Shown in pieces: positions 9,470 through 21,547 of a stretch of DNA of 29,619 nucleotides. This DNA comes from Ectocarpus siliculosus (lineage: Eukaryota > Sar > Phaeophyceae > Ectocarpales > Ectocarpaceae): contig FN649749.1 of assembly GCA_000310025.1 (NCBI GenBank), positions 742,443 through 772,061 of the forward strand, in the 5' to 3' direction. The position numbers and the translations under genes are program-made. The notes beneath the pieces are model-generated. The model ran no database searches. It was not told the origin of the DNA and worked only from the letters and a program-made list of their open reading frames with translations. Within the stretch, counting starts at the first letter, position 1. Each line of letters opens with the position of its first letter.

Positions 9470-11719
9470 CGCAACACACACAAGAACACGCCGTCTCAAC
9501 CCCAACTATAACTAACCTCTTGGTTGCCCTAGCCTCTGCGCCCTCGTTTGTTCCTGCCACAGTACTTCCTTTTACGCGGCGACCGCACGGCGGTGGAGAT
9601 ACCCCTGAGTGCAACATCGGACACACACATACACGGGTGGGGGAGGGGGGCGCAGATTGATTTTAGTGGGCAACGAAGGATGGCAGGTCGATGCAAATGA
9701 ACAAACACATGAAAAAAACACACACACACACGCACCAACATATGGAACACAGGAAAGTGACACGGGCGAGGTGGATACGGGAAAACGTACTACATATAGG
9801 AGCGTAGGCGCACAGAAAAAAAAAAAACGGAAAAGCAACCACATGAACAAGCAATCGTTTTACTTTTACACACACACCTGCGGGGTGGTCGTTGGCTCGG
9901 CCCTCCTGTATTCTCCCCGTGGAGTCCCGCCCCGCTACAGGCGAAAGCGGGATAACGGTGTCGGAGGTGGTGATAGTGTTGGCCTTGGCCTTGGCCTGCT
10001 GCTGAGGTGGAAGAGCCGGCTGCGGGCGGCGGCGAGGAGGGGGAGGCGGAACGACAGCGACCGACGACCGCCTTGTCTCTCCTTCTTCTTCCGCGCCTTT
10101 TTTCCCCTGAGCAGAAATGTTCGCCCCCTCTTGCTTAACTCTGCCTGCTGCAGCTGCTGCTGCTGCTGCTGGTACTTTCTATTGGGGTATAGTTTGGGAT
10201 GATTTATCCGCCTCCTGTGGATTCAGAGCACCGAGCATCAAAACCGGGGATCGGGGTCAAAAGCACGGACAGTTAAGCGTGAGTGGGGCAGAACAGGGAA
10301 GGGGGGGCAGGATTCACAACGAATTACCACTTGCTTAGGGAACAAATGACAAACGAATCATCATTGACTTCCCGCACAGACGTCGGGGACGGAGTCCCAC
10401 GGTAAACACTATTGACAGCTCTTGCTGTTATTGTATTGATGAACCACGGTGATAGTTCATCGACTCTCGTCGTCAAGAAGCAAGGCAATGATTTCCGAGG
10501 GCGATATCTGTGGCGAGGGCCAGACCCAACGACATCGCACCCCCCCGCCCCCGCCCCCCCCATTTATGTATCCGAACAATCGTGGGGAAGCTGGCTACAA
10601 CACCCACCCCGTCCAAGGGAAACGAACACCCCAAGGGAGCGTGGCGACGCTCAAACGTCGAGGTTTGATGCAGACCAAGAGCGTTAAACGTCGTTTCTTC
10701 CTCTAGCCTCTTGCAAAGTGACGTCACCGTAAAATGTTACCACATGTAGTAGTACATGGAAACCTGAGTCCTCAATAGTGTACGTACGGAAAATATGTCT
10801 TGGTGAAAGGCGGCTCTCCATCAAACCCTGAGTTAGGCATGGAGTACAATTGGGATTGTGCGCCGGCGATTCCACTTCTTTCATATTGTCGACCCTCTAG
10901 TTCCGCGCACAGTAGCTTCCACTGCAGAAACGAAAAATCGCCCCGGCTCGGGCTCTACATAAAACGTGTCGAAAGACAACATTGTCAAATATTCCTGTGG
11001 CGCCGCCACGGCGTCTACTTCATCCTAAATTACCGAGGGTCCATCGACAGCCAATGCTTGCCGCTCTTGCAATAGATGTTGAGGCCAAAAACGACACGAA
11101 ATCGCAAAGACATCAGCACATGCGCCGAGCCCCTTTGTCGTGACAGGGAGGCATGCACGACTGGGTATTTCTCGTCTGCGTGCCCCTCATTGGACGTCGT
11201 GAGTTGACCGAGGAAAAACACTGTGGCGCATGAATGAATGCGTGTCAGGACTGTAACCGTTGCTGCCGGATTTCTGGTTCGCAAAAGAGGTTGCGCACGT
11301 GGGGGGGTTTACACGTAACCATCACTTCCAAGTATTAATTTTGTGGCATGTATATATGCCCCGGCGGTCGAGCAGAGCGGCCCAAGTAGATAGCGCACAA
11401 ACAAAGTGATACCTCGGCGACACACCAGGTTGTTGCTTCCAAGTTTAGCGGTGAGGGCACCGCGAGCAAGACAGCAGAGGAGATCGCGGGCCTACATTTA
11501 CCAGAGCATCACAAAAAAATGTGAGCGTGATTCTTCACAGAGCCCACTGCGCCGTAGGTACGTCCCCCGGGTCTCCGGTTCCCGACCTGCCCGTATCCCC
11601 GACCACCCTTCTCCTGTCTGCCAACCCCCAAACCATTTCGAGGGGCCGGGTGTTCCTTCATCTGCCTCCCCCAAGACCAAGGCCGAGTGGGCAACGCCTC
11701 TACCGCCGTCGCGACGAGG

Positions 11720-12768
11720 CGGAAAAGAGGGTCAACAACACCGCACCACCCGCTTCCCGGGGTCCCTCCCGCTGCTCCTCTTGGCCCTGCCTGCGAAGCC
11801 CCTCCTCGCACGCTTGGGTTTCCGTATCGTCTTGAGGCCGCAACACCGTCACACGCCGTGGGGAATACTCCTTTTCCTCCCTTCAGTTGTTCTACTTCAG
11901 AACCGGAACGTTGTCATGACGACGCCTGAATCGTCAGCCCTGAAACTCGCGATCCTTTCCTGGCTGCAGCGGAACGTCTAGCGGAGGCTGCACTCCACCC
12001 CCACCATGCCGCTGCCGCTTGCCCTGATGCTCAGAAGCTTGGGGCAGGAGGCCAATATCACGCTCGTTTCGGCCCCAGGCGCACCGCCTCTTGATAACTC
12101 TACTTCCCGCCCGGCCCGTCTGTTGCTGCTTTCGCTTCGTCCGACGACTATGTCGCCATATGGGCGAGTCGATCATTCTACTGCGGTGGTGTCCAAGGCA
12201 GGGTAACGCGGCAATCAGATCGACGATCCTATGTGGCCGTTTGACCCTCGTTGCAACGTGCATGACCCGGACTATATGTATGAACTCGTCCATATGGCGA
12301 ACACTAGTCATGGGAGCAAGGCCAAAGCCACCAGAGATGGGAAGGCCGGAAAGGACAGATCTCAAGAGGTCTTGCTCCGAGCGTGACTTTGGCCGAGATG
12401 GCATATGCCTAGCCAAGGTGCTCAGCAGCGTGGTTCCCGTGCGCGTGGCAGTGCAAGCGGCTGCAGCAGAGGGGAGCGCAACCTCGGCTAGTCATTACTC
12501 AGCCGTCGCTCCAACCAGGAAAAGGATTGCGAGTCCAACACTGGCGGTTCAGGCATCGCCAGTGATTGCTCAAGATTACGCCTCCATAGACAAGGACCAA
12601 AGAGAAGACGAGGAGGACACGTAGTCCCTCACGGTGTCGAAAGGTGTTGCAGCCCCCAAGACAATATCGAGATCCAGCTTGTTGCGAGGAGCGGTAGAAC
12701 AGGAAGGGTCAAGAGGAGCGCGGAAGGGACGCCGGGCAGCGGATGCGGTCTGTTCGCCCTCTTCCCGT
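11720..12768. repeat. Large imperfect palindrome (inverted duplication), possible foldback element
   Basis: The left arm, about 11720-12040, matches the reverse complement of the right arm, about 12440-12768. Paired blocks include GCTCCTCTTGGCCCT with GCTCCTCTTGACCCT, ATCGTCTTGAGGCCGCAACACC with its partner near 12640, and GCCTGAATCGTCAG with GCCTGAACCGCCAG. The arms are strongest outward, at 11721-11850 and 12641-12768. The spacer of roughly 400 bp holds a coding-like fragment. No clear terminal motif or target-site duplication was found, so it could be a decayed foldback transposon or a simple inverted duplication. Confidence 0.7.
12219..12381 (+). pseudogene. Coding-like fragment in the palindrome spacer, unrecognised
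   Basis: One frame stays open for about 54 codons and reads DDPMWPFDPRCNVHDPDY, then MYELVHMANTSHGSKAKATR. This is compositionally like a real protein, with hydrophobic/aromatic clusters followed by a Lys/Arg/Gly tail. It is bounded by stops on both sides and there is no good start. I do not recognise the family. A remnant of a mobile-element ORF is possible but unproven. Confidence 0.25.
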
Positions 12769-15700
12769 AGATAGGTCGAAGCTCAGGGCTCGGTGTTATA
12801 GACACACTGGTCAGACCTTCGGCATGACCATTCTTCAAATGTACTTCGTTTTAAGAAGCAAAAGCAAGCGTTTTGCCCCTGCAGTGAGATCGTGTCTTCC
12901 ACGTTTACTGTCTTCTCCGCATTTCGCGCGCTCTGGTCGACCGCTGCAACAACTCGCAGTAAACCCGCAGTCTTTGTCGATGCAGCGGGTTCCATCAGTG
13001 GATAACGCGGTCAGCCCTTTTCAGGCAGAACGCAAGCGTACCGGTACATAGGCATGGCACAAATTGGGAATAATACGAGAGCCGGTCCAGTGACAGCACG
13101 CATGCCGCGTCTGTCGCCGTTTGCGCAGCAATCTCGGATTTCACGTTCGCTTTTGTCAACCCGGCTCCGTCGTTACAATTGGAGCATTTCATTTTTCAGT
13201 ACAGCCGGAACGGTGTTAAACGTGAAAACAAAAAACAACAACAACACGCATAGGGCGAGAGAGGAATCCCCGACACATCGTTCCCTGAATTGAAACCCTG
13301 CGGCTCTCTCCTCAATTGCCCTGAACGCACGTCCGCCCATCGAGGGGGGGGCACCGGCAGAGGGATCAAATCGACATCTCTGCATCAAGACACATGAAAA
13401 TAAACTGCTGGGTGGCGCGGTGCAAGTGCATGCAGCAAGATGCAAACTCTTGCGTGATCGAAATGCTGATTTCGAATTTGTTTTTCGGCAAGTACTTTGT
13501 CTCGCTCTGAACACCATCGGTCCGGGGGGTCGATAAACGATAACACGAGGGGGAGAGGGGGGGGGGATACATGTCGAGCGGCAGAGCGCGGGAGTTCTGA
13601 TGTGTTCGCATGGAATACATGCTGCCGGTGCTGCTGTGATGTGTGCCATGGTTGTCAACGTACTAATAGCAGCAGTGCCTGTCCAATGGTTCGACTGTTG
13701 CCTGTCCTGACCCTTTGAAAAACTTAACGCGAACAAGACACAACTCGCGATGCACCGATGCCAAACGGGCTGCTCCTAGAGGTCCGATCAGACCGTAGGC
13801 TCCCCGCATATCGGGCAAGAAAACACACAAACCAGGGCCGTCTCACTCTTATCGTGGCGGTAAAAGAAAGCTTCTTCATGCTGCCAAGGTACCCATACAA
13901 CGTCTTACGGTGGGTGCAAGAGACTCGGAGTGTTTGGGCACACGACACTCTCGTAGCATGGAATGGACCGCTGCTCTCCGCCTGCCATGTGTAGGGACAA
14001 CAAGCGGCGCCAAAAACGCGGACAAAAAAAAAAAAAGGGAAGCAGCGCCGTATCCCGCATCTTCCGCGTGTGCATCTCGTCGTGCTTCCATCGACACACG
14101 GGGAGTTTGCAGTGGAACGACGGCAGTTAAGGCATCATCTCACACGCAACGACTAAACGAAACGTTTGTTGAGATAATAACCCCAACAGCAGTGTGTTCT
14201 CTCGTAAACCGACATATTACAGCGCTGACATTAATTGCTGCTGTGGAGGTGGTGAACAGCAACACACGAAAGAGAGGAAACGCCATACCCTTCGCGCGGT
14301 GGGCGAAGTCTTTTGTCCGCCGCTGTCTGCGGTGTGGGGTCGCGAGGGATGTTTTGGCACGTACCAACGCGATCTTGTGTCCCAACGAACGCCATCAAGA
14401 CTACCACAAATGTGAGTAGGTATCGCCACGCGGTCCGTCCATGTCAAACATGCGAGAAGGCACCGCCCCATGACAACATCTACCGAACACGCCGATTGGA
14501 TTAATTGTCACCCACCGAGAGCGTACAATGTGTCGACCCTCAGCGTCCAAAAAGCTACTACAATTAGAGTATCCCTAATCACTAATGTATACACGACTGA
14601 GCCCGGAGCTTCGAGGGGCCCATGCACAGCAGCAGTAAACACTACATATATTGACCCCATCCGAACAATAAACAATTGTGATAGATTCGCTGAACGATCA
14701 CGCGACCGTCGCCAACGAAAAATCGCGATCGAGGGGGAGAGAGAGAGAGAGGAAAAGAAAGAGAAAAAGCTGCTTCGCATCGATCGGCGGGGCAGTGCAA
14801 CCGCCTCCGGTCGCGCGGATGCTCACTCAGCGCATCGGCAGCATGCCTTGAAGCCTATCTTGTCAGAGCGAGCAAACTCTTTGCGGCCCCGCACTACTGT
14901 AGGCGGGCCCGTGGCGTTTTTTCTGCCGAGCACCGTGACCCAGAACACGCCGCGAATCGCCTGGCCGGGTGTGTTCGTTTTTTTTTTTCCCTTCTCCTCG
15001 GGTGTCTAGGGTAGAGAGGGAGGCCGTTTTTCGGTGCGCAGAATTAGCCCAAAGAACAACCAGGTATCTTTGCGGGGGGCGGCCGTGTGGAAGAAGGGAC
15101 ACTAGCACTAGGATCAGGCGGCACGCAACGCTGGACCGCGTGCTGCATGCCGCGGCAAGAGCAAGAGGGGGCACACACCCCCACGGGCAGGAGGGAATCC
15201 AACAACCTCCGATACAACTACGCAAGAGACAAACAGGACGTGACTGCTGTTTGGGTCCCTCAGAACGGGGCAGACACTACGCTGCCACCTCTGCAGGGCG
15301 GCGGCGGCGGGAAACAAGACCCAACGCTTCACATACACACCCATCCCTCCACCCATTCCCCCGGTGCACTGCCCGTGTTAAGCCTCGCACTCATGTCTTA
15401 CCTAAAAGGAAACAAGGAGCTGTGAACTCCGAACCAGAGCGCGCGGCGGGCCGCCCCCTTTTCTCTCTGTGCCTCTCTCTCCTCTCTCTCTCCTTTCTCT
15501 TTTCGTCCGAGAGGGAGCTTGCTACCCAAGCGCGGCTGAGCGTGAGCGTGGAATTATCCTTGCCCCCCTGAACCTTTCGCGTCCTGATCCGTGCGTGCGC
15601 CTCTCTCCGCTCCCGCTTTAGTTACGCGAAGCACCCCACACACCCAAACTACTTCGTTCGGCGAGTGGGGAGAGAGAGGTGGTCGAAAGGAGTTTTTCGG

Positions 15701-16052
15701 CCCACGGCCACCGGGGAGGAAATCTGTGTTCCTGAAGAACGCCTTCCATGTAGTATGAGGCTCGGCAATATCCCTGTTGTAAGATACATATGTCGCTACA
15801 TTTGTCTGTTGTGCCCCCGCAGTGCAGCTGCAAGGGGACACTTGGACACGTGACGTCTCTGGTCTCTGCTTCGAGAGAGAGAGAGAGAGAGAGAGCGTAG
15901 AAGAGAGGCTTAGAACCGAAGACCTGTGACAACACTGCTGCGCTCGCGCTCAAGATTGAAGAAATCAGTTTCAGGAACGGGCTCCACGAAAGAGAGTTTT
16001 TTGGTGGTTGCAGCAACCCTCCGCCCTACGATATCTACGGCAGACAGCAGCA
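12769..16052. other. Intergenic, upstream of RRS1; no recognisable gene
   Basis: Several overlapping open frames of 160-200 codons on both strands (for example 13173-13736 minus, 14470-15009 plus, 14969-15571 plus) are low-complexity, contradict each other, and match no family I know. A GA microsatellite lies at about 15874-15896. The last part should hold the RRS1 promoter and 5' UTR, but no element can be assigned. Confidence 0.5.
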
Positions 16053-19000
16053 ATGGCGGTAGCAGCGGCCGACATTGCTCCAAAGGCGTTCGAGCAGCTA
16101 GTCAAGGAAGGCGGAGAGCACCAGGATGTGGAAGACGACCTACAGGTCTGAGGCAGTGTGTACCCCCCCCGCCCCCCCCCCTTCTGTTTGTCTGCTCGAA
16201 AGACACTAGCATGGCGGTAGTCCTTGTCAGGAGTCAAGATAGAGCCAGTATTTCAGCAGTGGACTAGTGGACAGAGAGGCAGATCATACGAAGACAGAGA
16301 GACAGAGACGGGCGTCCTATTGCTACTGCTGTGCTTGTGTGTCGTTTCAAGTGCTTGTCATATCTCGATTGGGGTGCAATGAAACCACGCGCTGTTAGTG
16401 TTTAGCCCGTAAAGAGAGCTATATATAATGATGTACAACAAGCAGTCAGTATATCTGTTGCAGGCAGGGACAGCCATGTACGGACGCAGCGAGGCGTGCT
16501 CCGAATCGGTCGAGTTGCTCTCTGCGCTGTTTGTTGAGCCCACTGATGGCATTTTTGGTAGGAGTTAGTGCCGTAGACGCTGCGCAAAGCGCGCAGCCTG
16601 GGCGGCAGCAGTCTTACCCTTGTCACAAAACAGGCTGCGTGCGTACCCTTGTCACACGGCTGATGCGTTGCGTATACAGCACCAACTCCTACCTATACTG
16701 CCATCAGGCTCACCAACAGCGCAGAGAGCAACTCGACGGATTCGGAACACACCTCGCTCCATCCACAAATGGCTGTCTGTGTCTGCAATAGCGTCTATTG
16801 CTGTAGTTGCACGAACTTCATGCCGAGCCAAAAGCTCTCGTGAGCCTGGTCTCTTATGTACAAACAACATTTTCTTTCCTGTAGAGTACGGAATGGACAA
16901 GGGTACGCGAATACTTCGGAATTTAGGTCGGTTTGTTTTTTGTCAAGACGATTGTATCAGCAACACGGACAGCAACAGCCCAAGCACCAGCAAGGCAACC
17001 AGATTCTCCGAACGCAAGCCAAAACAAGCTCATGGCCTGGTGCACAGCATTTTGAATTCTCGATGTTTTGGAACGAAGTGGGGATTGGATCTTCGACTAA
17101 AAAGGTCACCGGCGTCTTGACCCACGGCGAAGTACATTACGTAGACTCGAAATACGTACAGTACCCAGCCGGTTTTTCTCCACTCACTGAAAAGACTCCA
17201 CCACATCCCGTTCGAATGTGTGTATTTCTTGAACGGGCAGTCTTTCTGTGTGTGCATTTATTTAAATTAATAACACACCTCCTTTTGTCGTACCCCCCTC
17301 CAAACTGGTTTGTTCTCCCGCTCGAATGAAATACAGTTTGATCTCCGGAATCTACTGGTGGTGAACCCTCACCAAGTGGACGAACAAGCGTTGGCGGACG
17401 ACAGCGAGGAGTACCTCAAGGGGCAGGCGCAAGCCGCGGTGCAGTCGCTCATCAATAGGTGAAGCTTTCCTCAAGAGGACGGGCACAAAAAAAGAATGTG
17501 AAGAACATCCTGCGGTGTAGAAAAGTATCAAGAAAAGAAGCAGAGGATTTCGTTGGAGTCAGGTGGACCAACTCTCACCTCGTTCTGTTTTTTCAGAACC
17601 ATTTTTTCAGCAGGCAAGGTTGGAGGTGGACACCTTGCCTAATGTCCCCAGTCCCTGATGATACACGCATGTCCCGTCATCACAGCAGCATGACCGTTCA
17701 CGTGCGGAGTTTGTGGGGGGTTGGGTGCAGCAGTGCTCTCTCCATAAGGCCGCATGATTAAGGCCAGTCGCCCTGAATAAGGCCGGTAGAATCGCGTGGC
17801 ATACATGATGGAATATTCGAGTTGTCTCATACTCCGAAGAGCCCGGTATAGTGGCCGGCCAAATCCCTTAGCGCTATGCGGCCTTACAAAGTGTTTCTGG
17901 TATATCGTCAATATGATGCCCTCTCGGTGTACGCGTTCTAGTGAGTCTAAGCCTGTATCCATGTGCTGCTTTATGCGGTTTGCGTTGTGGCACATATTCC
18001 GGAGTGTACAGCTTTGCCATTCAACCGACACCATCGCCTCACGCAATGTCCCCCACGTGCGTGTGTATGCGTGTTTGGACCGTGAATCGTCAGGCTGTTC
18101 GTGCTGCCCACAGTCCCGTCGGAGGTGGGGCCTGTCGCGACGCTTCCGGCAAAGGAGGAATCGATCCTTCCGAGAGCGAAACCGGTTCCGGCCCCCAAGG
18201 TACAATCGATCGCATGATATTTTTTTGCACCTCTGTGGATTTTTCTCGAGGTTTTGATTTGAGAATCAAGGGCATCAGGAGGCGCTTNNNNNNNNNNNNN
18301 NNNNNNNNNNNNNNNNNNNNNNNNNNNNNNNNNNNNNNNNNNNNNNNNNNNNNNNNNNNNNNNNNNNNNNNNNNNNNNNNNNNNNNNNNNNNNNNNNNNN
18401 NNNNNNNNNNNNNNNNNNNNNNNNNNNNNNNNNNNNNNNNNNNNCAAGCCCCGAAAAACTTGAATCTCGTGTCCCCTCGATAAGTCCCAACTCAAGATTG
18501 GTGCTTCTTGATGGGGATTTAGAGTCGGATGGCTGTGGATGCGCGGCAAAACGAGGATAAACCGAGATGGGAATGCTAGGGACAGCCAAGTGTACTCACA
18601 AGCTGATTTAACCTGAAAGCCGGGGCCTGACAAGGGGGTGCGAACCGTAGCGTCTGGTAGATATCATCCCCGAACCTTTTTTTAGCCACTTTTGGGAAAG
18701 TAGGAAGGAACGATTGGCCATCGGTGATGGTTCCTGTGGTAACAAATGCCCCGTCTCCTCTCGAGGAAGCGTGGTCAATGGTCTAACGGCTAAGGCATGC
18801 AAAACATAAAGAGTACGCCCCCCACCCACCCACCCCCCGGAACTCATACTCGGGCTCGGGTCTGCCTACGTTGTATGGCTGCTGCAGGCGGAGACTCGAT
18901 GGGACCGGTTCGCGAAGGAGAAGGGCATCACGGGCAGCAAGCGATCGCGCATGGTGTGGGACGACGACCTGAAGGAGTGGAGGCCGCGTCACGGGTACAA

Positions 19001-21506
19001 GAGGGCCAATGACGGTGTCCTCAACCACGCCATCGTCGAGGTTAAGCCGGTGAGTGGCTAAAGTTTTGAATCCTAGCCCGATGAGTAGTCAGCGTGTGTG
19101 TGTGTTGGGAGGGACTGCCTGCCTACGCGAGGAGATTTTTTTTCGAAGTATGAAATAGAGAGGCAGGGGAAATTCCACCGATGCCATACTCTATCGTATT
19201 TGTTTGCTTTATTATCTGTGTAGGGTGGTAGTTGAGGGAAAATCACCCTTCCGCCTAGTGTTTATTCTCTCTCTCGCGCTCCCAGTAAGTGATTCTCCCC
19301 TCTCATCCTCTCTTTCTGTCTTCCTTTTAGGCTTGTGTACTCTCTCTCTCACCCTTTCATTTAGTGCTTATCCTCTCTCGTCCTCTCTTGATGTTTTTAA
19401 TCCTATGTGTGTTGTTGAGAGGGACTGCTATGCGAAGAAATTGCGTTTATCTATGATACGAGAGGGGGTTACGTAGACCCTAACCCTATTCCCCGAAATT
19501 TCACTGATTCCATACTTTATCCTATACAGTCGACCCCGCTTTAAAGGCGCACATGGTTTTGTATTTGTAAAGTCTCTTTAACGGAGGTGTCTTTGAGATT
19601 GCGGGGGTGATACTCCAGCGTCCCTTGGTTTACGGAGGCTTGATCATAAGTCAGAAGCGGCCCAACTGCAGCAGGGTTACTACAAGTAGCACGAAACGAA
19701 TACATGTTAAAACCTACCTGATGATCGCAACCTGGTGGCGGTTGAAAGTCGCACCAGGTCGTTCGCTGTTGAATGTTTACATTGCGACACCCCACCGCCA
19801 CGTCATAGTTCCGAAGTAGTGCTGCAGGACGAGGTACTGTATCTTATGACAAACGTGCGCTGTTGTTGTTGTTGACTTTGTTGTCCATTGTTTCGGCGTC
19901 GTCCCCACGAGAAAATCCTTGCCGAGATGCCGTTCTGTTCAGGGTGTGCTGCGGCATCATTTTGGGAGTCCCATATGATGTAAAGGGTACCCCCTCTGTG
20001 TTGAATATCTGCGGGGCACCCTACTTGTGGGATTTTTTTTTTGTCCTTAGGCTGACTCTTATGGCTCCCAATAGTTGGCCCGACGGATTTTTTTGGACGG
20101 GCATAGCCCCCCCCCCCCCCTGATTTCGACCAAAAGACAGACCTCTCACCACATCACAGAGTTCTCCCTCCATGATTGTCGGGTCGTCACCAGAACTTGA
20201 AGGCTGTACGCACCACACCTGTAGGCGTCTTTGAAGCTAGTGGTGACTGCTGTGGAGTCTGTGTGTGCTGAGAAATGTCAATCCATGTGAGCAAAAGTAA
20301 GGATCCGTGTGGAGAATCCGTAGGAGATTCTAAACGATAGTTTGGGGTACGCCCGTCCAAAAAAATCCGTCGGGTCAACTATGGGGAGCCATAAGAGTCA
20401 GCCTTATACCGGGGGGTTGATTTACAATTAAGTGTCTTTAAAGCGGGGACTACTGTATGTTGGCAGAACCTGCGTAGGCTGTCATGATATTATTGTTGAG
20501 GGAAACCGCCCTTGCGGTGGTGTTTATCCTCTTTCACCCTTCCACATAGTGTTCATCCTCCCTCCGCCCTTTCTTCTTGGTAGTTTTTGCGCTTTCTCAC
20601 CCTTCTACCTAGTGTTGTCCTCTCCCATCCTCTCTTTTGTGTTTCTCCCCTCTCACTCTCCCACTTAGTGTTGATCGCATCTAACCTTTGCGAGATAAGC
20701 CTCCGCCATTCTTCCCTGTACGTCCCTTGGCCAACCCCAATGCGCCGGACAACACAGGGCAAGGACCCCATGGCTAACCCGTGGTCCGAGGCTCGTGAGG
20801 AGAAGAAGGGGCGGGTGGAGAAGAACCTTAGCAACAGGTCAGTCTGCGCAGGCAGGTAGAGAGAGGGACAGGCAGACTGACAGACAGACAGACGCAGAGA
20901 AGCAAAGACAGAGAGAGAGAGGAGCGTCCCTGCTGTGCACAAGAGGTCCGTTGTACGTATGTCTATTTGTCTGTACACATGGAGAGGGAGGCAGACAGAC
21001 AGACAGACAGAGACTTTTCCTGTGCACGAGAGATCAGTCGTGAGTACGTCGTTTTGTCATTTGAAAACCGTCGATCGCGCCGGGTGAAAATGACGATGCT
21101 TTTCTCAGCGATGATTTGTTTCGACGGCCGTTTCAAGGTCTACATTTCCTGACGCCTGCTGTGTCTGCTTGAAACCCCGTCAGAGCGAAAAACGTTGAGC
21201 GTGCCGGAGGAGGAGCAAAGCCTGGTATCCCGGTGGACCTCCTCCCTAGCGCTAAGGACGGGTCGGGAGGGGGGGGGGCACCCGCGAAGCGAGGGAAGGC
21301 GAACACGAAGGGGGCCCTGGAGTTGGTACAGCACTCGACGGCTTCGATGGGGAAGTGAGTCGGAGGTGTTGGCGCGTTTAGTTGGTGTGTTGTGGGTGCT
21401 GTTGAAGGCGTTGTTGTTGGGTCCTTTGTGGTGGGTGAAGTTGATATTGCTGGTGTTGGTGGTTGATGAAGATGTTTGGTGGTGGTGTTAAGGTGGTTGA
21501 TATTGG

Positions 21507-21547
<41 letters not shown>

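Larger units (their letters stand above)
8940..11700. other. Intergenic, upstream of CK1; repeats, no firm gene
   Basis: This is the 5' flank of CK1 and should hold its promoter and 5' UTR, but no core promoter element can be assigned. It contains repeat A copies (9155-9475), CA microsatellites (about 9219-9237 and 9717-9732), a GCT run at about 10148-10171 and several low-complexity open frames. None of these frames resembles a known family. Confidence 0.5.
19085..20700 (+). repeat. Diverged tandem duplication of about 300 bp in RRS1 intron 4, split by an element
   Basis: Unit 1 (about 19095-19400) and unit 2 (about 19405-19526, continuing at 20456-20700) share these blocks in order: GTTG(G/A)GAGGGACTGC, GAAATT(C/T)CAC(C/T)GAT(G/T)CCATACT(C/T)TATC, TTGAGGGAAA(A/C)(T/C)..CCCTT, and CT-rich TAGTGTTTAT(T/C)CTCT. 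Unit 2 is interrupted exactly by the element at 19527-20455. Shorter TAGTGTT-CTCTC repeats lie inside the CT-rich parts. Confidence 0.65.

Noticed and set aside
9609-10202. A 197-codon open frame upstream of CK1
   Set aside because: It is low-complexity, driven by CA and G-rich runs, with no recognisable motif and an equally long frame on the other strand.
11406-11981. A 191-codon plus-strand open frame
   Set aside because: Arg/Pro/Leu-rich, overlaps the left arm of the palindrome, with no domain and no splice or start context to support it.
12091-12624. A 177-codon plus-strand frame opposite a 160-codon minus-strand frame
   Set aside because: Both run through the palindrome, so mirrored long frames are expected. 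Neither resembles a protein family.
13173-15571. Several 160-200 codon frames between the palindrome and RRS1
   Set aside because: They overlap one another on both strands, are rich in Arg/Ser/Pro and show no motif, so they are best read as chance frames in GC-rich DNA.
17587-17660. An alternative RRS1 exon 3 after the TTTTTTCAG at 17596
   Set aside because: In the phase left by exon 2 it reads through non-RRS1 sequence. The exon at 18094-18199 gives the conserved LFVLP...ILPRAKPVPAPK in the correct phase.
17971-18633. Open frames spanning the run of N
   Set aside because: Continuity across an assembly gap is meaningless, and the region belongs to RRS1 introns and exon 3.
21100-21160. A C/D-box snoRNA near the 3' end of RRS1 intron 5 (ATGATTTG and CCTGA)
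   Set aside because: The C box deviates from the consensus, there is no terminal stem and no identifiable rRNA guide.
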